Origin: Apostichopus californicus
Taxonomy: Eukaryota; Echinodermata; Holothuroidea; Aspidochirotida; Stichopodidae
Length of the DNA stretch: 26,960 nucleotides
Assembly (NCBI GenBank): GCA_020650975.1
Contig: JAIPMN010019164.1
Span: 1-26,960, forward strand
Direction: 5' to 3'
How positions within the stretch are numbered: the stretch's first letter is position 1; each line of letters starts with the position of its first letter. The translations under genes were made by a program, and so were the position numbers. Below the pieces are notes generated by a model. That model saw only the letters and a program-made list of their open reading frames with translations, ran no database searches and was not told the origin of the DNA. Shown one piece after another: positions 1 to 9,312 of this stretch.

Positions 1-731
1 TCATGCAAGAAAATTGTAAATTTTGGCTGGATAAAGTCTGGATTTTCTTGGAGGTCTTCGGGTTGATGTATACTGCTACATTTGCATACTTCCTGTACCT
101 CCAGCGAATATTTCTGGAAGCAAAAGAAAGATACACTACCTCGTTCATCGAAGAAAATGTCGGAGATTTAGAGAATTGTACTCTTAAAGCAAAAGATTTG
201 TTAAAGGAATATTTGCAGCTTCGTCAGATCTTTCGGCCCTACCTTAATTGGTTACTCTTTAGTTCATCTTTTGGGTTAACTTCTTTCTTTGTATTGAATT
301 TTGTCAATGAATACGAACATTCAACGGAAGTCACAATAACGACACCAATGCCAACCGCCCTAAACGATAGTTGGCTGCCATTTTGTACTCAATATTGCAC
401 AGAGGCAGATTTCGAGCATAACACAGTTTCGCATTTTTTCATCAACCTTTTGTCTCTTAGTAAAATCTGTATGGGTCTTTTTATCACAATAGCGGTGACC
501 AAGGCACGAGATCTAAAGTATGTATGGAATGGGTTCAAAATGAAGTTGAATTTCTTATATAGCACTGCTAGCAGACGTGATAGAGTTTTCTGGGAGAGAC
601 TGTCTCAATTTCTTGACCAAATTAATCCATCTTCTGAGTTAGATATTATTCACACTGTAATAATTCCATTGGTAGGACTTGGTACAGGATTGTTATCAGG
701 CAAACACTTCCTGTCATCCCAGAAAGCATAA
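1..731 (+). CDS. Multi-pass membrane protein, 3' part of first tandem paralogue (5' cut by window edge)
   Basis: The open frame runs in from before base 1 and ends at TAA 729-731, giving 242 complete codons. It aligns without large gaps to the C-terminal 60% of the downstream gene at 1935-3675, with about half of residues identical by eye in the first 100. It therefore starts just before the equivalent of TM4. Visible parts in order: a hydrophobic segment (WIFLEVFGLMYTATFAYF), a long polar helical stretch (about residues 38-78), a segment around LLFSSSFGLTSFFVLNFV, a loop with sequon NDS and a C-x3-C pair (CTQYC), a segment around KICMGLFITIAV, a charged loop with DRVFWERL, and a final short segment IIPLVGLGTGLLSG. 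Exon 1 and the N-terminal membrane segments must lie left of the window. I infer a plasma-membrane receptor or channel subunit of an unrecognised family; see the downstream paralogue for the 7TMIC hypothesis. Confidence 0.8.
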   Translation, partial: MQENCKFWLDKVWIFLEVFGLMYTATFAYFLYLQRIFLEAKERYTTSFIEENVGDLENCTLKAKDLLKEYLQLRQIFRPYLNWLLFSSSFGLTSFFVLNFVNEYEHSTEVTITTPMPTALNDSWLPFCTQYCTEADFEHNTVSHFFINLLSLSKICMGLFITIAVTKARDLKYVWNGFKMKLNFLYSTASRRDRVFWERLSQFLDQINPSSELDIIHTVIIPLVGLGTGLLSGKHFLSSQKA

Positions 732-755
732 TACCAGTTTTCATCATAATAATTG

Positions 756-761
756 AATAAA
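756..761 (+). promoter_or_regulatory. Candidate polyadenylation signal of first 7TM gene
   Basis: A canonical AATAAA lies 25 bases after the stop codon of the upstream paralogue. It would give a very short 3' UTR. Other A-rich signals occur further on, so usage is uncertain. Confidence 0.4.
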
Positions 762-1934
762 TAGTCCAGGTATTTTGGACTGATTGCAGAGAAACATATT
801 CTAAGCATACTGGTGAAGTTTGCATAGTCAATACGTATGTACCACTTTTGCGATTACATCATTTGTTTGAAGTTGACTCGTTCTATACCAAACGTGAAAC
901 TGAAGCAATCGAGTGTGATGTCATAGTCAGCACACTGACAAATGTCTGTTATCTATATATTGTATTAAAATTTGCTATAATTATAGATTTCCTCATTTCA
1001 AAATTGTGATACATCTCATTTTGAACATACCTCAATCGTTGTCATATTTTTTATTTCACATCTTCTTAGTACAGGTGGAACCCTGTCCTTATCCAAGGTC
1101 AAAATAATACAGTGAAAAGTAAAGAAAAGCCGAAATGAGTTGCTAAAAGCGTGCAACTGTGACGTCACACCTGTTTGCTTCAAGTTCAATTATGGAACAA
1201 ACTGGGACAATTTCAACTACCAATAACTCCATATTGATGTAGAAATGTTCCTCTGGACTATCTTTTTAGTGAAACCACCGGTTCTGTTATCGACTTTAAT
1301 ATGATAGAAATAGGCTTACGCTCGGGGAAAAGGTTTCCCTCCCGTGAGCACACTATTTGTCCGTATTTGCGTTTTCTGTTATGTCTGTGATAGTAATTTT
1401 ACACATGCATATTTGATCGTTGTTGGTTCAAGTATCATCATTTTCATTCTATGACATAATATTAATTGTGACCTGGAGCAGGGATTTGCTTGAATTTAGC
1501 ATCTTCCTGAATGAATCCAAGCTATAAGTCCAGAAGGCTTCTCGTTGTGTATAAATTAAGCTATACCTCATCAGTGAAAGTTCACTTTAAGTTTACCATA
1601 TGAATTAAGCACTATCAACAGGAAGTAAAGACGAGGAAGTATTGGATTTGTACTTATCTGCACAGCAATCATACATTCATCAGAAGTTAATATTTAAATC
1701 GAACTTTCATTTCAGCTGAATAACTTTCTATTGAATTCGTATATCTGCTTTCTTTCTGTATCACACATCTGGATGAACGACAACAAGGAAGCTAACTAAA
1801 CCTAAGTGTGTTACTTCGGAGATCAGAATAATAACTTATGTGAAGAGGAACCGCTTTGGTTTAGTTGTTATTGATGTTATTGCTGCTGCTGTTGTTGCTG
1901 TTGTTGTATTTTTGGAATAATATTAGCTGCGATC
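762..1934. other. Intergenic region and presumed promoter/5' UTR of second 7TM gene
   Basis: No coding exon is visible. It contains a perfect CRE-type octamer at 1160-1167, a TATA-like TATAAATT at 1550-1557 and an imperfect GCT/GTT trinucleotide run at 1879-1907 just before the start codon. Sequence similarity between the two paralogues is limited to the coding part, so I see no conserved promoter block. Confidence 0.4.
1160..1167. promoter_or_regulatory. CRE-like palindrome TGACGTCA
   Basis: This is a perfect 8-bp cAMP-response-element consensus about 770 bp upstream of the second 7TM start codon. It is a short motif that can arise by chance. The same octamer also occurs in repeat DNA at 9542 and 11204 and inside the LRR coding sequence near 14457. 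Confidence 0.2.
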
Positions 1935-3675
1935 ATGGATATACAAGCCAAGGAATACACACCAGGACAGGTTTCCGGTCCTTTGCAAATGATGATGTGG
2001 GTTCTCGGGTTACTCGATTGGCCATCCGACGGAGAGCACATCTCGACCGTCACATCCATTGGTAAGTTATAATTGCATTATTTGGGTTTATAAGTGCCGA
2101 CAGTCACTATACCTGCATTATAGATAAATTATTTTATCGTGTTTAATGATTTTGATTGCATTGATTGACTACATAAAGATTATTTGTCCCTAAAACAAAC
2201 AGTACTTGCAATTGTTTGTTTTTTTAAGTTTTGCATTGATGTGAACTATGTAAAAGTCCACACTGACCCATGTCCATTATTAACATATAACCAGCATATT
2301 TAGTTAAAACATTTAGAATTGAAAGATGTCTTCCAAATGGAATACATCTTCTGTTGCAAAAGTTTCCAGTTAGTACGTTTTGACGCTCTCTTGACAAATC
2401 CGATGATCTGATGATTTCTGAGATATGCGCATAATTATATCACTATTTACTTTTGGTTTAAATCTTTTAAAATAATGACCTGTCTATGAGAAGGATTTTT
2501 CTTAATTTTCTGCATTTTTGTTTTATTACACCGTTGCAGGCCTATCCAGGATACGAAGGAAGCTGATGTGTGGTTCTCTTCTTGTCATTTCATTGCTGGT
2601 TACTACCGTCTCCACTGGGGCAGTGTTAATGCACTTCGTCTGTAATTTAGGACACGAGCACCATACTATGCATTTTGTAGTAGTTAGTATCTGTTTTTGG
2701 CCTGTCTTGGTCACACCTCAGATCATTACCACAATTGTGACGTTTTCAAAACTGTTGCCAGGATATCGACATCAAAGACGAACGAATATTTCTTGGATGA
2801 ATCTATTCTCCGAGGAGAGCTTCATCCGAGATTTGGCTAAATGGAATCCTTCGGGAGGTAAACAATGTCTCCCACGCTTCGGAATCTTGATTATGCTCGA
2901 GTTATTTGCGACAGCTTTCTCAGTATGGAGGATTCTTTTCTTTCTTCTCATGCAGAAAAATTGTAAAATATGGCTCTCTAACATTTGGATGTTTGTGGAA
3001 GTTTTTGGCTTAATTTATGGGAATCTGTTCGTTTACTTTATGTATCTGCATCGCATTTTCTTGGAGAAGAAGGATGAAAGGACAGTTGCTTTTGTCCGAG
3101 AGCATGTCGGAGAATTAAATAACTGTATCGCCGAATGTAGACAGTTTTACAAAGAGTACTTGCAGTTTAGGAGATTGTTCTTGCCGATGTTCAGTCTGTT
3201 GCTATTCAGTTCTGCATTTGGTATGACTGTGTTCCTCACTTTAAACTTGGTCCGTGATAACGATTCGAATAGCTCCGAGTCACAATTGGTAACAATTCCT
3301 CCTTCAACACTTATGTTTCGACATCTTAACTTTACATCTACATGCGCTTTATACTGCACGGAAGCAGATTATATGCATGTCGAGTCTGCACAGTTATTTA
3401 CTTACTCTTTGTCCATTTTCAAGATTATTATGGGAATTGGAGTAGCCATTTTAGTTTCCAAAGGCCGAGATGTTCGACATAACTGGGATAAGTTTAGGCT
3501 TAATATTAATCTCATGTATGAGGCGAAGGACAGAGTATTTTGGGAAAGACTCGTGAAGTTTATAGATAGACTTCAACCCGCAACAGGAAGTGACGTTATA
3601 CATACAATGATCATACCTCTCGTAGGGCTTGGCATTGGTTTGTTGAGTGGAAACCATCTTGCCGCCGTACACTAA
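1935..3675 (+). CDS. Seven-pass membrane protein, second tandem paralogue, two coding exons; candidate 7TMIC/Grl-type receptor
   Basis: Exon 1 is 1935-2061 and exon 2 is 2540-3675 (stop 3673-3675). ATG 1935 is the first Met after an in-frame stop at 1872 and has A at -3 and G at +4. The donor is G|GTAAGT and the acceptor TTGCAG|GC; phase 1 joins as GGC in frame, giving 420 aa. Likely TMs: 52-77, 86-110, 156-180, 188-213, 256-280, 328-349, 394-413. Sequons at N283, N286 and N306 and C311-x3-C315 lie between TM5 and TM6. RIRRK precedes TM1 and RHQRR lies in the TM2-TM3 loop, so the N-terminus is predicted inside and the short C-terminus outside. A ~43-residue amphipathic stretch links TM4 to TM5, and DRVFWERL lies before TM7. 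The N-terminal GPLQMMMWVLGLLDWP resembles the pre-TM1 segment of gustatory receptors, but the TM7 TYhhhhhQF motif is not evident. Family membership is inference; the membrane topology is better supported. Confidence 0.8.
2062..2539 (+). other. Intron of second 7TM gene
   Basis: This is a 478-bp phase-1 intron with a consensus GTAAGT donor at 2062 and a TTGCAG acceptor ending at 2539. The acceptor is preceded by a T-rich tract. Joining the flanks keeps the frame open and places a hydrophilic N-terminal tail before TM1. Confidence 0.7.
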
Positions 3676-4553
3676 AATGTAACGTGTAGAAGTTTGGTAA
3701 GAAACGTTATTACAAAGACAAAAAGTTAATGACACTAGTGTATATTTCGAAATGAGTTTTGTGTAAATAGTGCAATTCAAGAGTCAATGCGGGTGCAGAC
3801 TAAATTTTCTGATTTCTCTGTTAGTTTTAGTTTTCAAATGGGATAAAAATATATGATGCAAATGTAATATTCTGTAAAAATAAAAAATAAAATAAAAAAA
3901 TGTAAAGTACATAAGGTGAACTGAAAAAAAGAAGACGTTTGTGTACCAATACCTTTAATTTGTAAATATCAATTGATAGAAACTCAATTAAATCATTTGT
4001 AATTTGATTAAGTATGTTCAAGCAGTATCGCACAAACTTAATAGTTTTTCTTCTCATAAATGATTCATTCAGTTTCGCACAAGCAGCTATTTCATAAAAA
4101 TTCGTAGATACTTAGCTTTGATCTCCTTTGTCATGTTTATTATGAAGCTACTTTATGCACTTAATCCTATTAACATTGCTCAGATTTGAATGTATTGCTT
4201 TAGATTGAATTCATGTTGTATATATTTCAAATTCTAAGTTCAGAAGGTATCGTTTCTTTTAATGTTTGGTGATGTGTGCCGACGGCTGGGCTTATTTGTC
4301 CCGAGGATAACATCATCAACATTCTTGTAATAGTTCCTCAAGTGACGAAGAATCACATTGGGTACTTTGTCTTATGAAATATGCATTAAACGTTCATGAA
4401 ATTAAAGTGTTTGATAGTTATACAATCATGTACTCTTTATTGTTTTTGTGAAGACATATATACATTTTGCGTTACTTTTCAATGACATGTAAAAATCCAT
4501 TAAATCGAAGCGATGATTTTTTTTTATAGTTTGTAATCTTTTCCAGATAAAGA
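3676..4553. other. 3' UTR and AT-rich intergenic DNA after second 7TM gene
   Basis: The earliest good AATAAA is at 3879-3884 in an A-rich run, so the 3' UTR is probably about 220-240 bases. The remainder is AT-rich, and I see no exon, RNA gene or clear repeat in it. Confidence 0.4.
3879..3884 (+). promoter_or_regulatory. Candidate polyadenylation signal of second 7TM gene
   Basis: AATAAA lies about 204 bases after the stop codon. It is followed by two further overlapping A/T-rich signals within 15 bases. Confidence 0.4.
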
Positions 4554-4609
4554 CATCAACCAACATCATCAACCAACATCAACCAACATCAACCAACATC
4601 AACCAACAT
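4554..4609. repeat. Decamer minisatellite (CATCAACCAA)n
   Basis: About five and a half copies of a 10-bp unit CATCAACCAA run head to tail. The first is interrupted by one extra CAT triplet. No gene overlaps it. Confidence 0.9.
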
Positions 4610-4954
4610 GACCAATTGATTAGATTCAAATATAAATATTGAGAACTCAATCGTCTAATTTTTCTGATTTCGGTAGTTCATCTGAAATATAATCTAACAT
4701 TTTAGTTGTAAATGTTCTTCCCTGGTGTCTTATCTATGACAATGTTTAGCCAATGCTTTCCGGGAAAATATACTTAGATAATATCGTAGACGTATACAAG
4801 AGTCAAGAAGTCGTATCATGTCCTACCGTTTTCACTTGTTTTTTATTTTTAAATTAATGTAGTGATGCTTAAAACAGGATAACAGTTAAAGTTTAAATAA
4901 AATTCAATAAAAGATACCATGCTTGCACAGAACACTGAAACTTCTTTTCTTTTC

Positions 4955-5700
4955 TTGCGTAAATTGCCGTCTCGTTTTTCAATCGGTTTCTCTGGAAGTG
5001 TTTATGTTAATACTGTATCAGTAATAAACTTCTATAATATCCAATATGAAGAAAAAAATTGGGTAAAAGCAAGCTGCATATGATGCAAATTCTGTTTTGA
5101 GAAACTTCTCGGTCTGTTCTGACTTATTTACTCCTCTTGACGTCTATTAAGTTGGTTGTCCTTGAAGTTGTTCGCTGTCTCGGTTTCCAAACGGTTACTC
5201 TGGAAGCGTTTTATGCAGGGGGTAGGACGCTCCCAAAAAGTGGGGGAAGGCACAACATCAGAGGGGCACTTTCTCATTCCACAACCACCACTCGTTATGC
5301 TATAAACCGATACACACCGGCCATATTACTTAAATATATATGATGTGTTAGTATGCTATCAATACTATTATGGTGCACGTGAATAATTAAAATAAAATAT
5401 TAAAGTTAACAAAAGCTTAAGATATCCAAAAGACAGTTCTTCATCAAAGGGGCACAGTAGGGCACATTTGCTATTTTAGAAAAAAAGTGGAGGCACGTGC
5501 CCCCGTTGCCCCCCCCCCCCAGCTCCTACCCCCTGGGTTTATGACAACATTAGTTTCAAAGTTCTATTTTACACACAATATCCCATATACATCCAAATGC
5601 AAGCAATGGGTAAAACAAAGCTAATATGAAACAATTCTGTTTTGAGAAACTTCGCCCTTTGTTCTATCTTTTTTACTCCGCATCAACTCTTGTCTTACCT
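4955..5700. repeat. Local tandem duplication, second copy split by a MITE
   Basis: Copy 1 spans about 4955-5157. Copy 2 spans about 5158-5215 plus 5544-5700. Shared landmarks in the same order are a GTCTCG block, GGTTxCTCTGGAAG, TTTATG, an A-rich middle containing GGGTAAAA, then TTCTGTTTTGAGAAACTTC and a T-rich segment with TTTACTCC. Divergence is moderate, so the duplication is not recent. Copy 2 carries the 320-bp hAT-type element between its two halves; copy 1 shows the corresponding unoccupied site. Confidence 0.75.
5216..5535. mobile_element. hAT-type MITE, 320 bp, with 8-bp target duplication
   Basis: The element begins CAGGGGGTAGGA and ends with the exact reverse complement (TCCTACCCCCTG), so the TIR is at least 12 bp. 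It is flanked by GTTTTATG (5208-5215) and GGTTTATG (5536-5543), which match at 7 of 8 bases, the target-site length of hAT transposases. The interior is G-rich or C-rich near the ends and has no transposase coding. The empty paralogous site at about 4999-5006 reads TGTTTATG, supporting the boundaries. Confidence 0.8.
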
Positions 5701-6570
5701 TTTTGTAGCTAAAGCTCGGACTTTGTTGTTCGATAAGGAATATTATGGTGCATGGCTGAAGAAAAAGGTTATTATTACATTTGCAACATTTGAGGAAACT
5801 TATATTCAACTGATTTTGTTTTTCCACAAATGTTACTCAGCAATTCGTTTTTCTTTTGAGTACGTTTTTGATAACCCTATAACTCTAACAAGGGTCGTAG
5901 TGACCATCACGTTGAGCAATGTTAACGTTGTAAAGATGATGGAGATCTAAAGAGATCATACGAGTGTAACGTTTGTTTGCTGGTCAAATTAGGTTTCTCA
6001 ATTTGACTAAAATTGATCTAGAAATGTTCAATTACGGTATATATGAAATGTCCTTAGCAACCACCATACATATTTAATATCGCTGAAATATGATATCAAA
6101 TTGTAAGATGTGCATTTACTATGATCTGATCATAGATATAACATACATCCGGAGAGATTCAAGTCAAACAGTACGTTTTTTATGAAGATATTCTTTATAA
6201 TATTTTTATTTTGAAATATTGTTCTGTCCTCTATACCCCTGAGTAGTTGTTAGCCTAGTATATGACGACCTGTTGTATTTTTTCTTTCCTTAAATCATAT
6301 CTTGGTTAAAGAAAATCTAATAACTTTGAACTGCCAAGTTAAGACACTTTTATGGCCAGCTATATGAATGAGAAATGATACCTAAAGGGCATAAAATTGT
6401 ACGCCTGATACTTAGTCCGGTTTTACTTTGAAAATGGAAGTTGATTATATAAATGTATGATCTATTATGGTAACCATGCAGGTAACTTATTACAACAACT
6501 GAAAAATATGGACAATGCATGCATAATTCATTGTTTAGTTATTACCCTAAAACAAAATATTATACTTAAC
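5701..6570. other. AT-rich DNA without recognised features
   Basis: I see no supported gene. An open frame across 5642-5950 starts inside the duplicated repeat and matches nothing I recognise. No tRNA, TIR pair or long tandem repeat is visible. Confidence 0.4.
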
Positions 6571-6617
6571 CAGGCGCGTATCCAGGGGGGCGTTGGGGGC
6601 GCGCGCCCCCCGGGTAA

Positions 6618-6780
6618 GATAAAGAGGAGAGACAAAAAGAGAAGAAAAAAAGGGAAAAAGAGGGGAAAAAAAGAAAAGGAGGAGAGGAAGGAAGGGAAAA
6701 GAAAAAGAGAGAAAAAGGAGAAAAAGGAGAAAAAGGAGAAAAAGGAGAAAAAGGAGAAAAAGGAGGGAGTAGAAGATAAA
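6618..6780 (+). repeat. Polypurine tract with (GGAGAAAAA)n core
   Basis: About 160 bases are almost purely A and G on the plus strand. Near 6705-6765 they settle into six or so copies of the nonamer GGAGAAAAA. The lysine/glutamate-rich and phenylalanine/serine-rich open frames across it are low-complexity artefacts. It sits just inside the left end of the transposon complex. Confidence 0.85.
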
Positions 6781-7142
6781 CGCCAAGACACCGGGAAGAG
6801 AAAGAGGAACAGTGACATCATTACAGCGCTGATCCATATTATATACGCAGGGTAGCCAGTGACAGATCGAGGATTGCGGAGGGGACGTGCACCTCACCCT
6901 ACCCCTTACACCGACAACTCCATTTTTGACGTTTCCATTTTTCCTCTCTCACTAATGTATCCATATATATACTATATATGGTCTATCATAACCAACTGTA
7001 GCTGGTCTTGAACTCGACCGAGTCGTCGGGGAACATGACGCATTTCGGGAAGGGGGAGACCGCCCCCCCCCCCCCCCTGAGCAAATTTTCTTTATGATAT
7101 CGCTAGCAATTTCAAAATAGAAAATGCTTAGATGCAACTTAC

Positions 7143-7242
7143 AAGGCCTGGGAAGTGTAATTTCCAGCGATCTGGGAGGCATTTTCGGCCAAAATTTTCT
7201 TGTACGCTTCGCGCCAACTCATGGTGGCGCTACGCTTAGATA
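7143..7242 (-). repeat. hAT-like sub-terminal module, copy 1
   Basis: This ~100-bp block has the landmarks AAGGCCTGGGAAGTG, GCGATCTGGGAGG, TTTTCTTGTACGC, GCGCCAACTC, ATGGTGGCGCTACGC and TTAGATA. It recurs at 8369, 16555 and 17024. In each case a C/G-rich stretch and a TIR-like end resembling CAGTGGCG follow on the right. Here the end is at about 7294 (reverse complement TAGGCGTGTAGCTAG). Confidence 0.7.
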
Positions 7243-7359
7243 ATTGCATACAGGCTTCGCCCCTCACTTGGCAAATTACTAGCTACACGCCTATTCAAAT
7301 TTTTAAAGCAAGAGCAGATATCACATCATATCAGCATCAAAACTGTCTATGTGTGTAGT

Positions 7360-7833
7360 CAAAGACGTAGGAGCCCAATTGGATTTGGGGGCTGTAACGA
7401 CTTGCCCGAAAAATATAACCAAACTTTTTCGCGCGCTTCGCGCGCGTTCAACATGTTAAGGTCAATATCATCTAAGTAAGCATCGGTTATTACACACATG
7501 CCATCGTGTACCGTACGGTCCGTGAAAGGTGCGCAGTATACCGCCGGATGCTAATGTAAACAACGAAATGTCTTATGTAGATGGAGAAAAAGCATGGAGG
7601 TCCAATTATGTCAAAACTATCTTTTACATTAGTAATGGCGAATTAGTCGGCCAAGCTTAGAACTTTATTTTAATTACCAAGGAGATCATTTTTAAACTAT
7701 TCATTTCCTTAAGCTACATCATTGCAAGTCATTTTTCTTTCAGTAGGTGCCCGAAAAATTCTCAGCATATTGCCCGAATTTTCGGTGGGGAAAAATTGGT
7801 GGGGGGCTGCAGCCCCCGCCTCCTACACCTATG
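7360..7833. mobile_element. Complete hAT-type non-autonomous element, 474 bp, nested insertion
   Basis: The ends are CAAAGACGTAGGAGCC on the left and, reverse complemented, CATAGGTGTAGGAGGC on the right, 12 of 16 identical. It is flanked by a perfect 8-bp repeat TGTGTAGT at 7352-7359 and 7834-7841, the hAT target-duplication length. The interior has mirrored ends (GGGGGCTG, then motifs containing GCCCGAA) and a CG-rich palindrome near 7431-7447. There is no coding capacity. Because it interrupts the surrounding transposon complex, it is younger than that complex. Confidence 0.8.
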
Positions 7834-8368
7834 TGTGTAGTTTTCGGTTTCGAAATATCTGATACCTGATATCGGAAATATCTGGTATTTTCATTTCCTT
7901 CACCGAAGTTTTATAATTGCTGTTATAAAAGGTTTTAATATTTGTACACCAATAAATTAACTGTGTCTGAATTTTCGAAAATTTCCTGACCAACATTCTT
8001 CATCATACTCTACTCGTGCAATTTGACCTGTCTGCTAGGGGTTGAAGGAGGTTTTTCTATATTGGTTGTCCATAGATTAAAATTTGTGCAACATTATGGG
8101 TATGTTTTGAAGTGATTTTATTCACGAGAAGTGTGAATTTTCAAATTCTGAACAAATATTGGGCTTAAAACCTTGAAAATTGGGGCTGTCGGGTATTGTG
8201 GGCCGCGACGTAGAATCACCTACAAAAGCAATGATCCACATGACATGCGATGAGGTCGAACATGATGTGTGACTGGTGACAATCTTCAAAAAGGTTATGG
8301 ATGCAAAAAATAAACTATTGGGAAATACTTGGTTCTCAGGCAAAAGTGTACATCTAGTTGGTCATTTT

Positions 8369-8510
8369 CAAGCCCGGGAAGTGCCATTTCCGGTGATCTG
8401 GGGGTATCAAAACCAGAAATTTTCTTGTACGATGCGCGCCAACCGATGGTGGCGCTCCGCTTAGATAGTAATTCGCGCCCCCGGGTTAGAAAATCCTGGA
8501 TACGCCACTG
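8369..8510 (-). repeat. hAT-like sub-terminal module, copy 2, with terminal repeat
   Basis: It shares with the other three copies AAGCCCGGGAAGTG, GGTGATCTGGG, TTTTCTTGTACG, GCGCGCCAACC, ATGGTGGCGCTCCGC and TTAGATAGTA. It continues through GCGCCCCCGGGTTAG to the terminus TGGATACGCCACTG at 8510. There is no gene. Confidence 0.7.
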
Positions 8511-8927
8511 TTAACAAACTATCTTTTCACCTTCTATTTATCCTTTTGTTTTCTTTACGAAACAGATTAAACAGAAGCAATAATTCGGTTTTCTTTAATT
8601 TCATTTTCAAGTAATTAATTTACATCTCTATATCCTTGACAAGTATTTTCTTGCGATGTTTTAATTCAGTAACAATGAGTGTCATAACAGTCTCGCAATG
8701 GCATTTGCTAACTCGGATAACTAACTTGCGTATTTAGCTATACAAGAATGATTTTTCAACTAGACTGGCATGATGACTTCATTCACTCAGGTATGCGAGC
8801 GAGGTAGGAATCCGGGCGCGAAGCTATACAGGTGCCCTGCTACAATTACAGTAGTGTACATCCTCCTTGAAAAGTTAACCCTTGTCGAAAATAGTCTTAA
8901 GTGGACCATGTTTTCAGCCATCATCAG
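8511..8927. other. Unannotated DNA between repeats
   Basis: I see no exon, RNA gene or repeat structure in this AT-rich stretch. Confidence 0.35.
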
Positions 8928-9200
8928 CCTTTTTGATGCTTGATTGTTGAAAAAGATGACAAAAGCTACTGATCGGCTATGACTCGGTATGATTGAAGGT
9001 GATTTTAGGCATTTTAGAAATTCCTAAGTGAAGAAGCACGATTCCGAGTCGAGAGCTGACAGATTGGTTGTGGAGCACTATGCTTTATTTCAATGTTACA
9101 TATAAGCCCAAACAAATCAAATAACATGCGGTGGTTAAGAAATGTCAGTTGAAAACTTCTATCTATGCTCTATCAGCTTTGGACGAATTCAATTTGTAAG
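8928..9200 (+). repeat. Dispersed repeat, copy related to 24810-25110
   Basis: It matches 24810-25110 in order through TTTGATGCTTG, GTTGAAxAAGATGA, GATTGAAGGTGATTT, GAAGATTCC-like, GAGCACT and GTCAGTTGAAAACTT. Similarity is patchy, roughly 70% by eye, which indicates an old interspersed element or an old duplication. No coding frame or TIR is seen. Confidence 0.5.
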
Positions 9201-9312
9201 TCAATCAAGCAATTAATTGTGGTACGACACCTGCATATAGGCATAAACCACAACTATTTCTGCGGAGCATTTATGCACAGCTAGCAAAAGATGTGCAAAT
9301 TCCTATTCGATT

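Larger units (their letters stand above)
6571..8510. mobile_element. Nested hAT-like non-autonomous DNA transposon complex
   Basis: The left end reads CAGGCGCGTATCCAGG and the right end, reverse complemented, CAGTGGCGTATCCAGG, 14 of 16 identical. TTAAC lies immediately outside both ends (6566-6570 and 8511-8515), a possible short target duplication, though it is not the 8 bp expected for hAT. Inside are a polypurine tract, two copies of a shared sub-terminal module (7143-7242 and 8369-8468), a further TIR-like end near 7294, another at 6857, and a complete younger insertion at 7360-7833. No transposase coding is visible. The outer boundaries may belong to two adjacent elements rather than one, for example 6571-7294 plus a second copy ending at 8510. 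Confidence 0.6.

Noticed and set aside
1865-2065. Open frame starting with a leucine run that looks like a secretory signal
   Set aside because: It is the GCT/GTT repeat read in the wrong frame. It runs through the donor at 2062, and the frame at 1935 joins exon 2 correctly.
5642-5950. 102-codon plus-strand open frame with some polar and hydrophobic patches
   Set aside because: It begins inside duplicated repeat DNA, shows no similarity to the 7TM genes or any family I know, and has no supporting splice or start context.
6457-6897. Lysine/glutamate-rich (plus) and phenylalanine/serine/leucine-rich (minus) proteins
   Set aside because: These are translations of a polypurine repeat inside transposon DNA, low complexity in every frame.
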